DNA from: Sinomicrobium kalidii
GTDB taxonomy: Bacteria > Bacteroidota > Bacteroidia > Flavobacteriales > Flavobacteriaceae
Assembly (NCBI RefSeq): GCF_021183825.1
Contig: NZ_CP089211.1
Location: forward strand, 2,232,001-2,296,000
Direction of reading: 5' to 3'
Length of the DNA stretch: 64,000 bases
This document shows positions 25,159 to 34,600 of the stretch, in pieces. The notes under the pieces are model-generated. The model was given only the letters and a program-made list of their open reading frames with translations, made no database searches and was not told the DNA's origin. Numbering within the stretch: position 1 is the first letter of the stretch; each line of letters starts with the position of its first letter. Made by a program: the position numbers and the translations under genes.

Positions 25159-26490
25159 ATGAAAACGCTCATCAAGAATGCCATTGCGGTCAACGAATTC
25201 CGAAAATTCGAAACCGACGTTCTAATAGAGGACGAGATCATTCTGAAAATAGACAAAAACATTTCCGCAGAAAACTGTAACGTCATCGACGCCGAAGGAA
25301 AACACCTTTTCCCGGGTGCCATAGACGACCAGGTACATTTCAGGGAGCCGGGGCTAACCCATAAGGCCACCATAGCCACCGAAAGCAGGGCGGCCATAGC
25401 CGGAGGGATCACTTCGTTCATAGAAATGCCCAATACCAAACCACAGGCTACCACCATAGAAAAACTGGAAGAAAAGTTTGCCATAGCCGCCAACACCTCA
25501 CATGCCAATTATTCCTTTATGTTCGGCGGCACCAATGACAACCTGGAAGAAATACTCCGAGTAGACCCGAAATCCTGTGCGGGATTGAAGCTTTTCCTCG
25601 GGTCTTCCACCGGGAATATGCTGGTTGACGATGAAAAGGTACTGGAAAACATCTTCTCCAAAACCGGCCTTATCATTTCTGCCCACTGTGAAGACGAGAC
25701 CACCATAAAAAACAACCTGGAAGCATACAAAGCCAGATACGGCGATGACATCCCGATAAAACATCACCCGAAGATCCGCAGTGAAGAAGCCTGTTACCTG
25801 TCTTCTTCCCGGGCCATTGCCCTGGCCAAAAAAACAGGGGCAAGGCTCCACGTATTCCACCTTTCCACGGCAAAGGAAACCGATTTGTTCCGGAATGATA
25901 TTCCCCTGAAAGAAAAAAAGATAACCGCCGAAGTATGTATCCATCACCTCTGGTTCTGTGATGACGATTATGAAAACAAGGGAACCTTTATCAAGTGGAA
26001 CCCCGCTGTAAAAACCCCGGCAGACCGAAAAGGCTTATGGGAGGCCCTGCTGGACGACCGGATAGATGTCATAGCCACGGACCATGCGCCGCATGCCCTG
26101 GAAGAAAAACAAAACAATTATGTCAACGCCCCTTCCGGAGGACCCCTCGTGCAACACGCCATGACGGCCATGCTGGACGCTTATCACAACGGAAAAATAT
26201 CCCTGGAGAAGATCGTGGAAAAAATGTGCCACAACCCCGCCATACTGTTCCAGATAAAGAAAAGGGGATTCCTCAGGGAAGGCTATTTTGCCGACCTGGT
26301 CCTGGCCGACCTCGGCAAACCCACCACAGTGACCCGGGAAAGCCTGCTGTACAAATGTGGCTGGTCTCCTTTTGAAGGAACGACCTTCCAATCGGGAATT
26401 ACCCATACCTTTGTAAACGGGAACCTGGCATACCACAACGGTACGTTCCATGAATTACGCCGTGTAAAACGACTGGAGTTCGACCGCTAA
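25159..26490 (+). CDS. pyrC: Dihydroorotase, Bacteroidota type
   Basis: Interconverts carbamoyl aspartate and dihydroorotate in pyrimidine synthesis. The 443-residue protein is a class I amidohydrolase. Visible metal and catalytic positions: DDQVHFREPG (55-64), the probable carbamylated Lys144 in AGLKLFLGSS, His176 in SAHCED, His234 in HVFHLST and Asp308 in IATDHAPH. The first metal His of the usual HxH is Gln58 here, a variant I recall from other Bacteroidota enzymes. The start at 25159 is preferred to an in-frame ATG at 25123, which lies on the -7 box. The DUF4296 gene follows after 11 bp. Confidence 0.9.
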   Translation: MKTLIKNAIAVNEFRKFETDVLIEDEIILKIDKNISAENCNVIDAEGKHLFPGAIDDQVHFREPGLTHKATIATESRAAIAGGITSFIEMPNTKPQATTIEKLEEKFAIAANTSHANYSFMFGGTNDNLEEILRVDPKSCAGLKLFLGSSTGNMLVDDEKVLENIFSKTGLIISAHCEDETTIKNNLEAYKARYGDDIPIKHHPKIRSEEACYLSSSRAIALAKKTGARLHVFHLSTAKETDLFRNDIPLKEKKITAEVCIHHLWFCDDDYENKGTFIKWNPAVKTPADRKGLWEALLDDRIDVIATDHAPHALEEKQNNYVNAPSGGPLVQHAMTAMLDAYHNGKISLEKIVEKMCHNPAILFQIKKRGFLREGYFADLVLADLGKPTTVTRESLLYKCGWSPFEGTTFQSGITHTFVNGNLAYHNGTFHELRRVKRLEFDR

Positions 26491-26501
26491 AAAGAGAAAA
26501 A

Positions 26502-26909
26502 ATGAAACTCAGGAATATCTTGCCCTTTGTTGTTCTGCTGAGCGTTTTATCCTGCAAGGACAAGACCGTGGAAAAACCGGATAACCTCATCCGGAAAGAC
26601 CGGATGACGGATATCCTGGTAGACATCGCCCTGATGAATGCCATACGGGGAGTCGATACCGATATCTTCAACAAAGAAGAGATTACGCCGGAAGCGTACA
26701 TTTATCAAAAACACAACATCGACAGTCTTCAGTTCGCCCAAAGCAACACTTATTACGCTGCCAGGCCCGTAGATTATGCCTCTATGTATAAAGAGGTCGA
26801 GACCCGGCTAAAAACAATGAAGGACGAATTTGAAAAGGCACGTGAAGAGCAACGGAAAGCAGACAGTATACAAAAAGCAAAAACCGTCGAAGAAAAGAAA
26901 ACACAATAA
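26502..26909 (+). CDS. DUF4296 family lipoprotein
   Basis: A 135-residue lipoprotein: signal MKLRNILPFVVLLSVLSC with lipobox Cys18, then the conserved DUF4296 domain (PDNLIRKDRMTDILVDIALM, then YIYQKHNIDSLQFAQSNTYY, about residues 27-85). The last 40 residues are a charged helix, probably coiled coil. Family members occur across Bacteroidota, usually beside pyrC and the polyprenol-phosphate mannosyltransferase, as here. Function is unknown. It is translated from the pyrC transcript and followed by a strong terminator. Confidence 0.9.
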   Translation: MKLRNILPFVVLLSVLSCKDKTVEKPDNLIRKDRMTDILVDIALMNAIRGVDTDIFNKEEITPEAYIYQKHNIDSLQFAQSNTYYAARPVDYASMYKEVETRLKTMKDEFEKAREEQRKADSIQKAKTVEEKKTQ

Positions 26910-26945
26910 AAAAAGCGCCGAAAAATAATCGCGGCGCTTCTTTAT
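26908..26945 (+). terminator. Terminator after the pyrC-DUF4296 operon
   Basis: AAGCGCCG (26913-26920) pairs with CGGCGCTT (26932-26939), followed by CTTTAT. The preceding A run makes it also usable on the minus strand for the NlpE-like gene. Confidence 0.8.
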
Positions 26946-26975
26946 CTGTCTTTTTCAGGTTCCTCCGTTAAGACC

Positions 26976-27443
26976 CTATTCCGTTTTTTTCAGGATATAC
27001 ATCTCGGCCATATCGCCGTCTATTTTGTTGCCTTCCTGATCCAGGGCCTGTATAAACCCCTCTCCCACGAAATACATCCGTTTATTGTCACCTTCTTTTG
27101 GCCGGAAAGTAATTGTACTCTCCTGTATTTCCCAGGTTCCTTCATCTGAAAAGGTATTTTCTTTTTCCACACCGAGGTATTCGTATACTTCTTTAAACGA
27201 ATGGTCCTCGTTTATGGTAACGGTCATTTTTATACCTTCACAGTCGGCACAGGGAACGGTACCTTCATAAACGCCTTCGAAATCCAGGGAATTGGCTGCA
27301 TTGTGCATATCCGTAACTGCCGGTTCTTCACTTACCTGTTCGGTACTTTCGTTTTCCTTTGCCGGTTTTTCCTTGTGCTTACACGAAGTGAGGAGTACGG
27401 TTACCCCCATAACAACCACAGCACTTAAAATTACTTTTTTCAT
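26976..27443 (-). CDS. NlpE-like copper resistance/envelope stress lipoprotein
   Basis: A 155-residue lipoprotein with signal MKKVILSAVVVMGVTVLLTSC (lipobox Cys21), an acidic linker and an NlpE N-terminal domain. The diagnostic CxxC is present in YEGTVPCADCEGIKMTVTIN (about residues 66-85). In E. coli this lipoprotein senses surface contact and copper and signals to Cpx; no Cpx homologue is visible here, so that role is not assumed. The frame is open far upstream, but that stretch overlaps the ALDH end and lacks sense, so the ATG at 27443 before the signal peptide is used. Confidence 0.88.
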   Translation of the reverse strand: MKKVILSAVVVMGVTVLLTSCKHKEKPAKENESTEQVSEEPAVTDMHNAANSLDFEGVYEGTVPCADCEGIKMTVTINEDHSFKEVYEYLGVEKENTFSDEGTWEIQESTITFRPKEGDNKRMYFVGEGFIQALDQEGNKIDGDMAEMYILKKTE

Positions 27444-27476
27444 TTGTTGCAGATTTAGGTTATTGATATCTGAATT

Positions 27477-27507
27477 TTTCCGGAGACCTGACCCCGGTCT
27501 CCGGAAA
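27477..27507 (-). terminator. 12-bp perfect hairpin after the aldehyde dehydrogenase gene
   Basis: TTTCCGGAGACC (27477-27488) pairs perfectly with GGTCTCCGGAAA (27496-27507) around a 7-nt loop. It follows the ALDH stop by 6 bp. A U-rich tail is weak on the minus strand, so it may stabilise the mRNA end rather than terminate on its own. Confidence 0.65.
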
Positions 27508-27513
27508 GTTGTT

Positions 27514-29067
27514 TTAAAGGTCAAATTTAATACCCTGGGCAAGCGGAAGTTCGGTGGTATAATTGATGGTGTTCGTCTGCCTTCGCATATACAGCTTCCA
27601 CGCATCCGACCCGGACTCGCGGCCACCCCCGGTTTCTTTTTCCCCGCCAAAGGCTCCTCCGATCTCAGCCCCGCTCGTACCGATATTTACATTGGCAATA
27701 CCGCAATCTGATCCTTCCACGGACAAAAAGCGTTCTGCTTCGCGAAGGTTATTGGTCATGATAGCGGAAGACAGTCCCTGTTTTACACCGTTCTGCTTCT
27801 GAAGGGCGTTGTCAAGGTCTCCGCTGTATTTCAGCAGGTAAAGTACCGGGGCAAAGGTTTCCTGCTGCACGATATCAAAATGGTTTTCGGCTTCGGCTAT
27901 GGCAGGCTTTACATAGCATCCGCTTTCATATCCTTCACCTTCCAGCACACCGCCTTCAACCAGGATTTTACCGCCCTCTTCTTCTACTCTTTTCAGGGCA
28001 TTCAGGTAATTCTCTACAGCTCCCTTGTCGATTAGCGGCCCCACATGGTTATTTTCATCCAGCGGATTCCCGATGCGGAGTTGTTTATAGGCATCTACTA
28101 TGGCATTTTTTACCTTGTCGTAAACATCTTCATGAACGATCAGCCTCCTGGTAGAAGTACAGCGTTGCCCGCAGGTACCCACGGCGCCGAACACGGCCCC
28201 TATCACCGTATTTTTAATGTCGGCATCGGGAGTTACGATAATGGCGTTATTCCCGCCCAGTTCCAGCAGGGATTTTCCCAGTCGTGCCGCTACGGCCTGT
28301 GCCACGATCTTTCCCATACGGATCGATCCCGTTGCCGAAATCAGGGGGATACGTTCGTCATGTGTCATCATTTCCCCGACGTTGTGGTCTCCGGTGATGA
28401 GGCAGGAAATCCCCTGGGGCAGTCCGTTTTCCGCAAATACCCGGGCAGCAATATTCTGACAGGCTACCGAAGTGAGCGGTGTCTTTTCCGAACCCTTCCA
28501 GATACAGGCATCGCCACAGGCCCATGCAATGGCCGTATTCCAGCTCCATACGGCAACCGGGAAGTTAAATGCCGAAATGATCCCGACAACACCCAGCGGA
28601 TGATACTGTTCGTACATCCGGTGCCCCGGGCGTTCGGAATGCATGGTCAATCCGTGCAACTGACGGGACAGCCCTACGGCAAAATCGCAGATGTCTATCA
28701 TTTCCTGAACCTCTCCCAGGCCTTCCTGGTAGGATTTTCCCATTTCATAGGAAACCAGCTTTCCCAGCGGTTCCTTTAACCGGCGAAGCTCATCGTTGAA
28801 CTGCCTTATGACCTCCCCGCGTTGCGGTGCCGGCATAACCCGCCATTTTTTAAACCCTTCCGTAGCAGCTGTAATCACTTTTTCATAATCTTCCCTCGTC
28901 GTTGCGCTTACCTTACCTATCAAGGTCCCGTCCACCGGTGAGTAAGACGCGATCAATTCACCACTCCCGAAGAAATTTTCCCCGGTTGAAGTTCCGTTGT
29001 TAATATCCGTTAGCCCTAATGTTTCCAGAGCTTCATCAATTCCAAAATCAGTTGCTGTTAATGACAT
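27514..29067 (-). CDS. Aldehyde dehydrogenase, antiquitin (ALDH7) type
   Basis: Probably oxidises alpha-aminoadipate semialdehyde to aminoadipate in lysine breakdown. The 517-residue sequence is much closer to ALDH7 than to other ALDHs: GVVGIISAFNFPVAVWSWN (about 156-174), the active Glu in SLLELGGNNAI, the nucleophile Cys in GTCGQRCTSTRR (about 296-307), FGGEKETGGGRESGSDAWK and the tail RRQTNTINYTTELPLAQGIK. Ten kilobases away lies a saccharopine-dehydrogenase-family gene that would supply this substrate. Single gene unit with a strong hairpin after it. Family is firm; the lysine role is inference from family knowledge. Confidence 0.92.
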   Translation of the reverse strand: MSLTATDFGIDEALETLGLTDINNGTSTGENFFGSGELIASYSPVDGTLIGKVSATTREDYEKVITAATEGFKKWRVMPAPQRGEVIRQFNDELRRLKEPLGKLVSYEMGKSYQEGLGEVQEMIDICDFAVGLSRQLHGLTMHSERPGHRMYEQYHPLGVVGIISAFNFPVAVWSWNTAIAWACGDACIWKGSEKTPLTSVACQNIAARVFAENGLPQGISCLITGDHNVGEMMTHDERIPLISATGSIRMGKIVAQAVAARLGKSLLELGGNNAIIVTPDADIKNTVIGAVFGAVGTCGQRCTSTRRLIVHEDVYDKVKNAIVDAYKQLRIGNPLDENNHVGPLIDKGAVENYLNALKRVEEEGGKILVEGGVLEGEGYESGCYVKPAIAEAENHFDIVQQETFAPVLYLLKYSGDLDNALQKQNGVKQGLSSAIMTNNLREAERFLSVEGSDCGIANVNIGTSGAEIGGAFGGEKETGGGRESGSDAWKLYMRRQTNTINYTTELPLAQGIKFDL

Positions 29068-29266
29068 TTATAACTTTTTTAATGTTATTTGTTATATTTT
29101 TTACGAAGTTACAAATAATTCTTTTAGAAGAAGAACCGGCATAAAAAAACATACTCTGAAGAAAAAATGCTATCTTTCACCTGAGGATTCGGACTTCATT
29201 AGTCGATGAATCAAAACGATACGCATTAATTATACACTTAGTCAACAGAATTCAAACCTTTCTATT

Positions 29267-29485
29267 ATGAAAAAGATCATTGCATTGATCCTGATCCTGG
29301 CCGCACTGGCAGCAGGATACTTCGGAATTGACAAACTGGGCTCCAGTGAAAGCGGCCTGAAAATAGGCGACCTGGAATTAAAAGCAGAGGACACCTCCTC
29401 CAAAAACACGGCATACCTGTACATCGGCGGCGCAGTGATATGCCTTGTAGCAGGAATTGTGCTCATCAGCCGGAAAGACAACTGA
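29267..29485 (+). CDS. Small two-helix membrane protein, DUF3185-like
   Basis: A 72-residue protein with two transmembrane segments, MKKIIALILILAALAAGYFG at the N-terminus and AYLYIGGAVICLVAGIVLIS near the C-terminus, joined by a 30-residue charged linker. The layout resembles small DUF3185-like proteins, though I am not sure of the family. It is accepted as a gene because it starts with a good ATG, fills the space between the ALDH and dioxygenase genes and ends at the dioxygenase stop (convergent, no spacer). Function unknown. Confidence 0.65.
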   Translation: MKKIIALILILAALAAGYFGIDKLGSSESGLKIGDLELKAEDTSSKNTAYLYIGGAVICLVAGIVLISRKDN

Positions 29486-30019
29486 TCATCCCGTAAACCT
29501 CGGATCGGCTTCCATTACGGAACCGCACTTATCACAGGTGCGCAACGATTCCGAATTGTAAAAGGTCTTGAAATGGGGCAGAAAGTCTTTTTCGATATCG
29601 TGCAGTTCGAAATAGACTTCGTGAAGCTTGTGGTTACAGTTGTCGCAATACCACAGCAATCCGTCGGTAAAATTCTTTCCCGCCCTCTTCCGTTCAATTA
29701 CAAGACCTATTGACCCTTCATTGCGTACGGGACAGTGAGGCACTCCGGCCGGGTGCAGGTACATGTCGCCGGCATGGAGTTCCATTTCCTTACGCTGCCC
29801 TTCGTCCTGAACAATCACTTTTATAGTTCCTTCTATCTGGTAAAAAAATTCCTCGGTCTCGTTGTAATGGTAGTCCTTTCTGGCATTGGGCCCGGCAACC
29901 ACCATTACAATATAATCACCGGAATCCACATACAGGTTTTTGTTCCCTACCGGTGGTTTCAGCAGTTCCCTGTTTTCATCGATCCACTTCTGGAGGTTAA
30001 AAGGTTTTTTTATGCTCAT
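29486..30019 (-). CDS. 3-hydroxyanthranilate 3,4-dioxygenase
   Basis: Opens the ring of 3-hydroxyanthranilate, giving the precursor of quinolinate in tryptophan breakdown or kynurenine-route NAD synthesis. The 177-residue cupin protein carries the iron ligands in HYNETEEFFYQIEG (His, Glu) and HPAGVPHCP (His) and ends in the bacterial-type rubredoxin-like metal site made of CDNC and CDKC (about residues 125-128 and 163-166). The frame opens 18 codons earlier, but MSIKKPFNLQKWIDENRELL is the family N-terminus. The other kynurenine-pathway genes are not in this window. Confidence 0.93.
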   Translation of the reverse strand: MSIKKPFNLQKWIDENRELLKPPVGNKNLYVDSGDYIVMVVAGPNARKDYHYNETEEFFYQIEGTIKVIVQDEGQRKEMELHAGDMYLHPAGVPHCPVRNEGSIGLVIERKRAGKNFTDGLLWYCDNCNHKLHEVYFELHDIEKDFLPHFKTFYNSESLRTCDKCGSVMEADPRFTG

Positions 30020-30400
30020 CCCTGTTATTTTTTGTATTTCGCAGCCGTCCGTCGTTGGATTCGTACATTCCAAAGGCCTTCCCTTATCTTCTCATGAAGC
30101 GTTAAAGTTAAGGATTTCTCTTCTTTTTGCAGCAAGCATCCCCGCCATTTTACTTCATTCTGAAAAATACCGGGAAACTGGGATATTTTGTTATTCCATA
30201 TCGCCTAAATTTGGACCGTGATTCCTTACTTGCGGGAATCGGGATTTATTGGCAAGTTTTGGTTAGTTAGTTTAGACCTCCCGGGGCCTTTCTGTCGATG
30301 AACGGGAAGGCCTTACGGGAAGTCCGGGAAGAAAACCCCTGTGTTTTTGAAAATAGCCCGGTATTTTTCTTAAATTTAATTTCAAAAACCAGCTGTTTCA
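30020..30400. other. 381-bp intergenic region between dioxygenase and asparaginase genes
   Basis: Both flanking genes start here and diverge. A minus-strand -7-like box TAACTTTA lies at 30103-30110, 84 nt before the dioxygenase start. An 11-bp inverted pair (AAGGCCTTCCC at 30073-30083 and GGGAAGGCCTT at 30303-30313) brackets the middle. No gene is supported. Confidence 0.4.
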
Positions 30401-31486
30401 ATGATCAAAAGAACTTTTATCCGCACGGCCGTCTTAGCTCTGGGTATATTTTGTTGCACAGTTTCCTGCAAGCACACTCCCGAAACAAGTACTGATACGA
30501 CTACTTCAGCAGCACCTTCCGGACAGCAGAAAGAACCTTTTGCCATTGTTATTCACGGCGGGGCCGGTACCATACTGCGAAAAAACATGACTCCGGAAAG
30601 AGAAGCCGAATACCGGAAAGTTCTGGAAAAAGCCATAAGAACGGGATATGACATCCTCAAAAACGGGGGCTCCGGCCTTGACGCCGTCCAGAAAACCGTC
30701 AATGTCATGGAAAACTCCCCCCTGTTCAACGCCGGAAAAGGAGCCGTCTTCACCCATGACGGAAAAAACGAACTGGATGCCTCCATCATGGATGGCAAAA
30801 CCTTAAATGCCGGGGCAGTGGCCGGCGTGACGACCGTTAAAAACCCCATTACCCTGGCCCGTACGGTTATGGAAAAATCCGAACACGTTATACTGGCCCG
30901 TAAAGGGGCCGAAGATTTTGCCGAAGAACAGGGGCTCGAAATTGTAGATCCCTCCTATTTCTATACGGAATCCCGTATGAAGGCACTGGAAAGGATAAGG
31001 GAGCGCGAAAAATCCGAGCTCGATCATGACGGGAAAACCGCTTTTTACGATCCCATCATCAAAGACGCCAAATTCGGTACGGTAGGATGTGTTGCGCTCG
31101 ACAAAAACGGCAACCTGGCCGCCGCTACTTCTACCGGAGGGATGACCAATAAGCGATGGGGGCGTATAGGCGATTCGCCGATCATCGGTGCCGGCACCTA
31201 TGCGAACAATCAAACCTGTGCCGTCTCTTCCACGGGATGGGGCGAGTTTTTTATACGCGGAATGGTTGCCTATGACATTTCCGCACTAATGGAATACAAA
31301 GGCATGTCTTTGAAGGATGCCGCGAAGGAGGTTATACAGAAAAAACTTCCCGGCCTGGGCGGGAACGGGGGAATTATTGCCGTGGATCACCTCGGAAACA
31401 TGGTCATGGAATTCAATACCGCCGGAATGTACAGGGCCAGCATGAATGCGAAAGGAGAGCTCCACGTGGGGATTTATGAGAATTGA
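30401..31486 (+). CDS. Isoaspartyl peptidase / L-asparaginase, lipoprotein
   Basis: An N-terminal-nucleophile hydrolase that removes isoaspartyl residues from peptides or hydrolyses asparagine. The 361-residue precursor has IVIHGGAGTILR (about 49-60), a linker, then the autocleavage site at about Thr227 in AKFGTVGCVALD, followed by ATSTGGMTNKRWGRIGDSPI with the conserved substrate-binding residues. It begins with an SPII signal ending FCCTVSCKH, so this copy is a periplasmic lipoprotein. A divergent dioxygenase gene lies upstream; the A2M gene follows after 151 bp containing a dispersed repeat. Confidence 0.92.
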   Translation: MIKRTFIRTAVLALGIFCCTVSCKHTPETSTDTTTSAAPSGQQKEPFAIVIHGGAGTILRKNMTPEREAEYRKVLEKAIRTGYDILKNGGSGLDAVQKTVNVMENSPLFNAGKGAVFTHDGKNELDASIMDGKTLNAGAVAGVTTVKNPITLARTVMEKSEHVILARKGAEDFAEEQGLEIVDPSYFYTESRMKALERIREREKSELDHDGKTAFYDPIIKDAKFGTVGCVALDKNGNLAAATSTGGMTNKRWGRIGDSPIIGAGTYANNQTCAVSSTGWGEFFIRGMVAYDISALMEYKGMSLKDAAKEVIQKKLPGLGGNGGIIAVDHLGNMVMEFNTAGMYRASMNAKGELHVGIYEN

Positions 31487-31573
31487 GATACCCCTTCCGT
31501 GAATAGTTTTATGGTTCAGGGAAAAAGAAAAATTAAAACACAAGGTTAAAAGATCATTTTTTCTCGCCCATAT

Positions 31574-31598
31574 GGGGGAGATGCCAAAGGCAGAGGGG
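31574..31598 (+). repeat. Dispersed intergenic repeat, copy 2
   Basis: GGGGAGATGCC followed by AAAGGCAGAGGGG at 31575-31598 matches 23 of 24 bases of the core at 3984-4007, in the opposite orientation. It lies between the asparaginase and A2M genes. Confidence 0.65.
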
Positions 31599-31637
31599 AT
31601 TAATCCCAAAACATAATGCCCAATAAAAAACACTGAC

Positions 31638-34600
31638 ATGCAGTTAAAAAAACTACTTCTCCCCGTCATCACCCTTTTTTTCATTTTTTCCTGCAAGGAT
31701 AAAACACCGGAACAGGAAATACAGGAACAGCTATCCAACCTGTACAAATACCGGGAATATATTTCGGATGTTTCCCAGGGGATTATATCCTCCCGTTCCG
31801 ATATCAAAATAATGCTTCGCGAACCGGTTTCCGGGTGGGAGCCCAACCGGGAACTTCCCGAAAACCTCATCCGGGTTTCTCCCGATACCAAAGGCAAAGT
31901 CGTAGCCCTGAACAACCAGACCGTTGCCTTTGTTCCGGAATCTCCCTTAAAACAGGACAGGGAATATGAATTTACGCTAAACCTGGGCGACATTATTGAA
32001 GATATTCCCGATGAGCTCCGGAATTTTGCGTTTAAAGTAAAAACCATCAAACAGCAATTCAATGTAACCACGGAACAAATACAATCCTATAACCGCAACT
32101 GGCAATATGTAGAAGGTACCCTGAGAAGCAGTGACCAGTTGCCGGCAGAAACCGCAAAAAAACTGATCCGGGCCTCACAGCAGGGAAAAGAACTGTCCCT
32201 GAAATTCTATACAACAGCGGAAACCAACACCCAGTTTCACTTTAAGATCGATAGCATACAACGATTTGAAGATGACTCGAAAGTAAAAGTAAGTTGGGAC
32301 GGCGGAGCATTCGATATTGATTCCGAAGGAACGGGAGAAATCCGAATTCCGGGTAAAAACAACTTTACCGTAATGGCGGTCAATGTCGCCAAAGCCGACA
32401 AGCCTTACGTCGAGATCAATTTTTCTGACCCGCTCAGTAAAAACCAGAACTTTACGGGACTGGTGAGCATACAGGATGCCAAATCACTGAAATTCTCGGT
32501 AGATGGCAACGTCTTAAAAATTTACCCCGGGAACGAACTCAAAGGTGTAAAATCGCTGGAAGTGTTCCAGGGCATCCGGAACGTGGAAAATTACAAGCTC
32601 AAAACGGTATTTTCCGAGAAAATCGCTTTTGAGCAGTTAAAACCCGAGGTAAGACTATTGCAAAGCGGAACCATACTGCCCTCTTCCAATAACCTCAAGA
32701 TAAATTTCGAAGCCGTAAACCTCAATGCCGTTGATGTTTCCGTTATCAAGATATTCCAGGACAATATCCTGCAGTTCCTGCAATATCAAAACCTGGACGG
32801 TGAGGGCGATCTGCGTACAGTTGCCCGGCCGATTGCGGGGAAAACCATTCAGCTTCACAGCAACCTGAGTGCGAATAATGGCAAATGGCATGCCTATGCC
32901 CTGGATTTAAGGGAGCTCATAACCCCTGATCCCGGAGCCATATACCGGGTGGAATTCCGCTACAGGCCCTCTTACAGCACCTATAAATGCGACGAGACCA
33001 ATTTCCCGGAAGCCGAAGCACCTGCTACAGAAGAAGATTATGACACAGAAGAGGAAACCAGTTACTGGGACAATGTGGAAGGTTACTATTACGACGATTA
33101 TTATTACGATTATGCCTATAACTGGAGAGAAAGGGAAAATCCCTGTAACACCTCCTACTACCGGAACAAGGAAGTCGCCGTAAATATTCTCGCTTCCGAT
33201 CTGGGGGTTACCGTAAAAAAGGGAGATAACGAATCCTATTTTGTGAGTGTTACCAACCTCATCTCCGCCAAACCGGAGGCCGAAACCCGGGTGACCTTTT
33301 ACAATTTCCAGCAACAGGAAATGGCTACCGTGGTTACCGACAAAGACGGATTTGCCATACTCGATGCCGACCTTCCGGCCTATTTTGCCGTTGCCGAAAA
33401 GGGAAAACAAAAGACCTATATAAAACTCAATGACGGCAATGTGCTGTCGGTAAGCAAATTTGATGTTTCCGGTGTAAAGCTGCACAAGGGAATAAAAGGA
33501 TACCTCTACGGTGAACGCGGGGTATGGCGTCCGGGAGATACGCTGTTCCTTTCTTTTATACTGAATGACAAAGCCAATAAAATACCCGAAGGTCATCCCG
33601 TAAAATTCGAATTGCGCGACCCTTACGGAAAAATAACGCAAAAAGAAGTCCGAAACAGCGGACTGAACAATTTCTATACTTTTATTACCCCAACAGACCA
33701 GAACGCACCCACCGGGAACTGGCAGGCTAAAGTATCGGTAGGCGGTGCGGTATTTACCAAACGTATCCGCATAGAGACCATAAAGCCCAACCGATTGAAA
33801 ATCAAGGCCGCTTTTGAAGAGGATATCCTTTCCGGCTCCGAGCCGGTTGAAGGGAAACTCGAAGTGGCCTGGCTGCACGGTGCCATAGCAAAGAACCTAA
33901 AGGCCGATATCCAGGCCCGGTTTCAGCAACAAAATACCAGCTTTAAACAGTTTCCCGGCTACGTTTTTAACGATCCTTCCAGTCCTTTTGCCTCTGAAGA
34001 ACAAACCGTATTTGACGGCAAGATCAACTCCGAAGGCAAAGCTTCCTTTTCCCTGAAACCCCAACTGAAGGAAAAGGCCCCGGGAATGTTGAAAGCGGCA
34101 TTTATTACCAAGGTATATGAAACCGGGGGCGACTTCAGTACCGATGTATTCACCAAAACCTATTCCCCCTACGATACCTATATAGGCCTTAACGTCCCGA
34201 AAGGGGATAAAACAAGGGGAATGCTGCTTACCGACACCAAACACCGTTTTGAAGTAGTTTCCGTAGACGAACAAGGAAACCCGAAAGCCGTAAAGGACCT
34301 GAAGGTAACTGTTTACAAGGTAAACTGGCGATGGTGGTGGGACACTTCCGAAGACAATCTTTCTTCTTACCGGGGCAGTGACCACAGGGAAAATGTCTTT
34401 TCCAAAACCATCAGTACGAATGCTGACGGCAAAGCCTCGTTCGAATTCGAACTCAAATATCCCGAGTGGGGCCGCTACCTGGTTCATGTCGAAGACCCCG
34501 AAGGCGGTCATGCTACCGGGCAGACCGTGTATATAGACTGGCCGGGATGGGCCGGAAAATCCAGGAAAAACGATCCGTCTTCCGCAACCATGCTGGTGTT

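Noticed and set aside
32907..33878. 323-codon minus-strand frame inside the A2M gene
   Set aside because: Antisense shadow; its hydrophobic look comes from the Tyr/Asp codons of the real gene.
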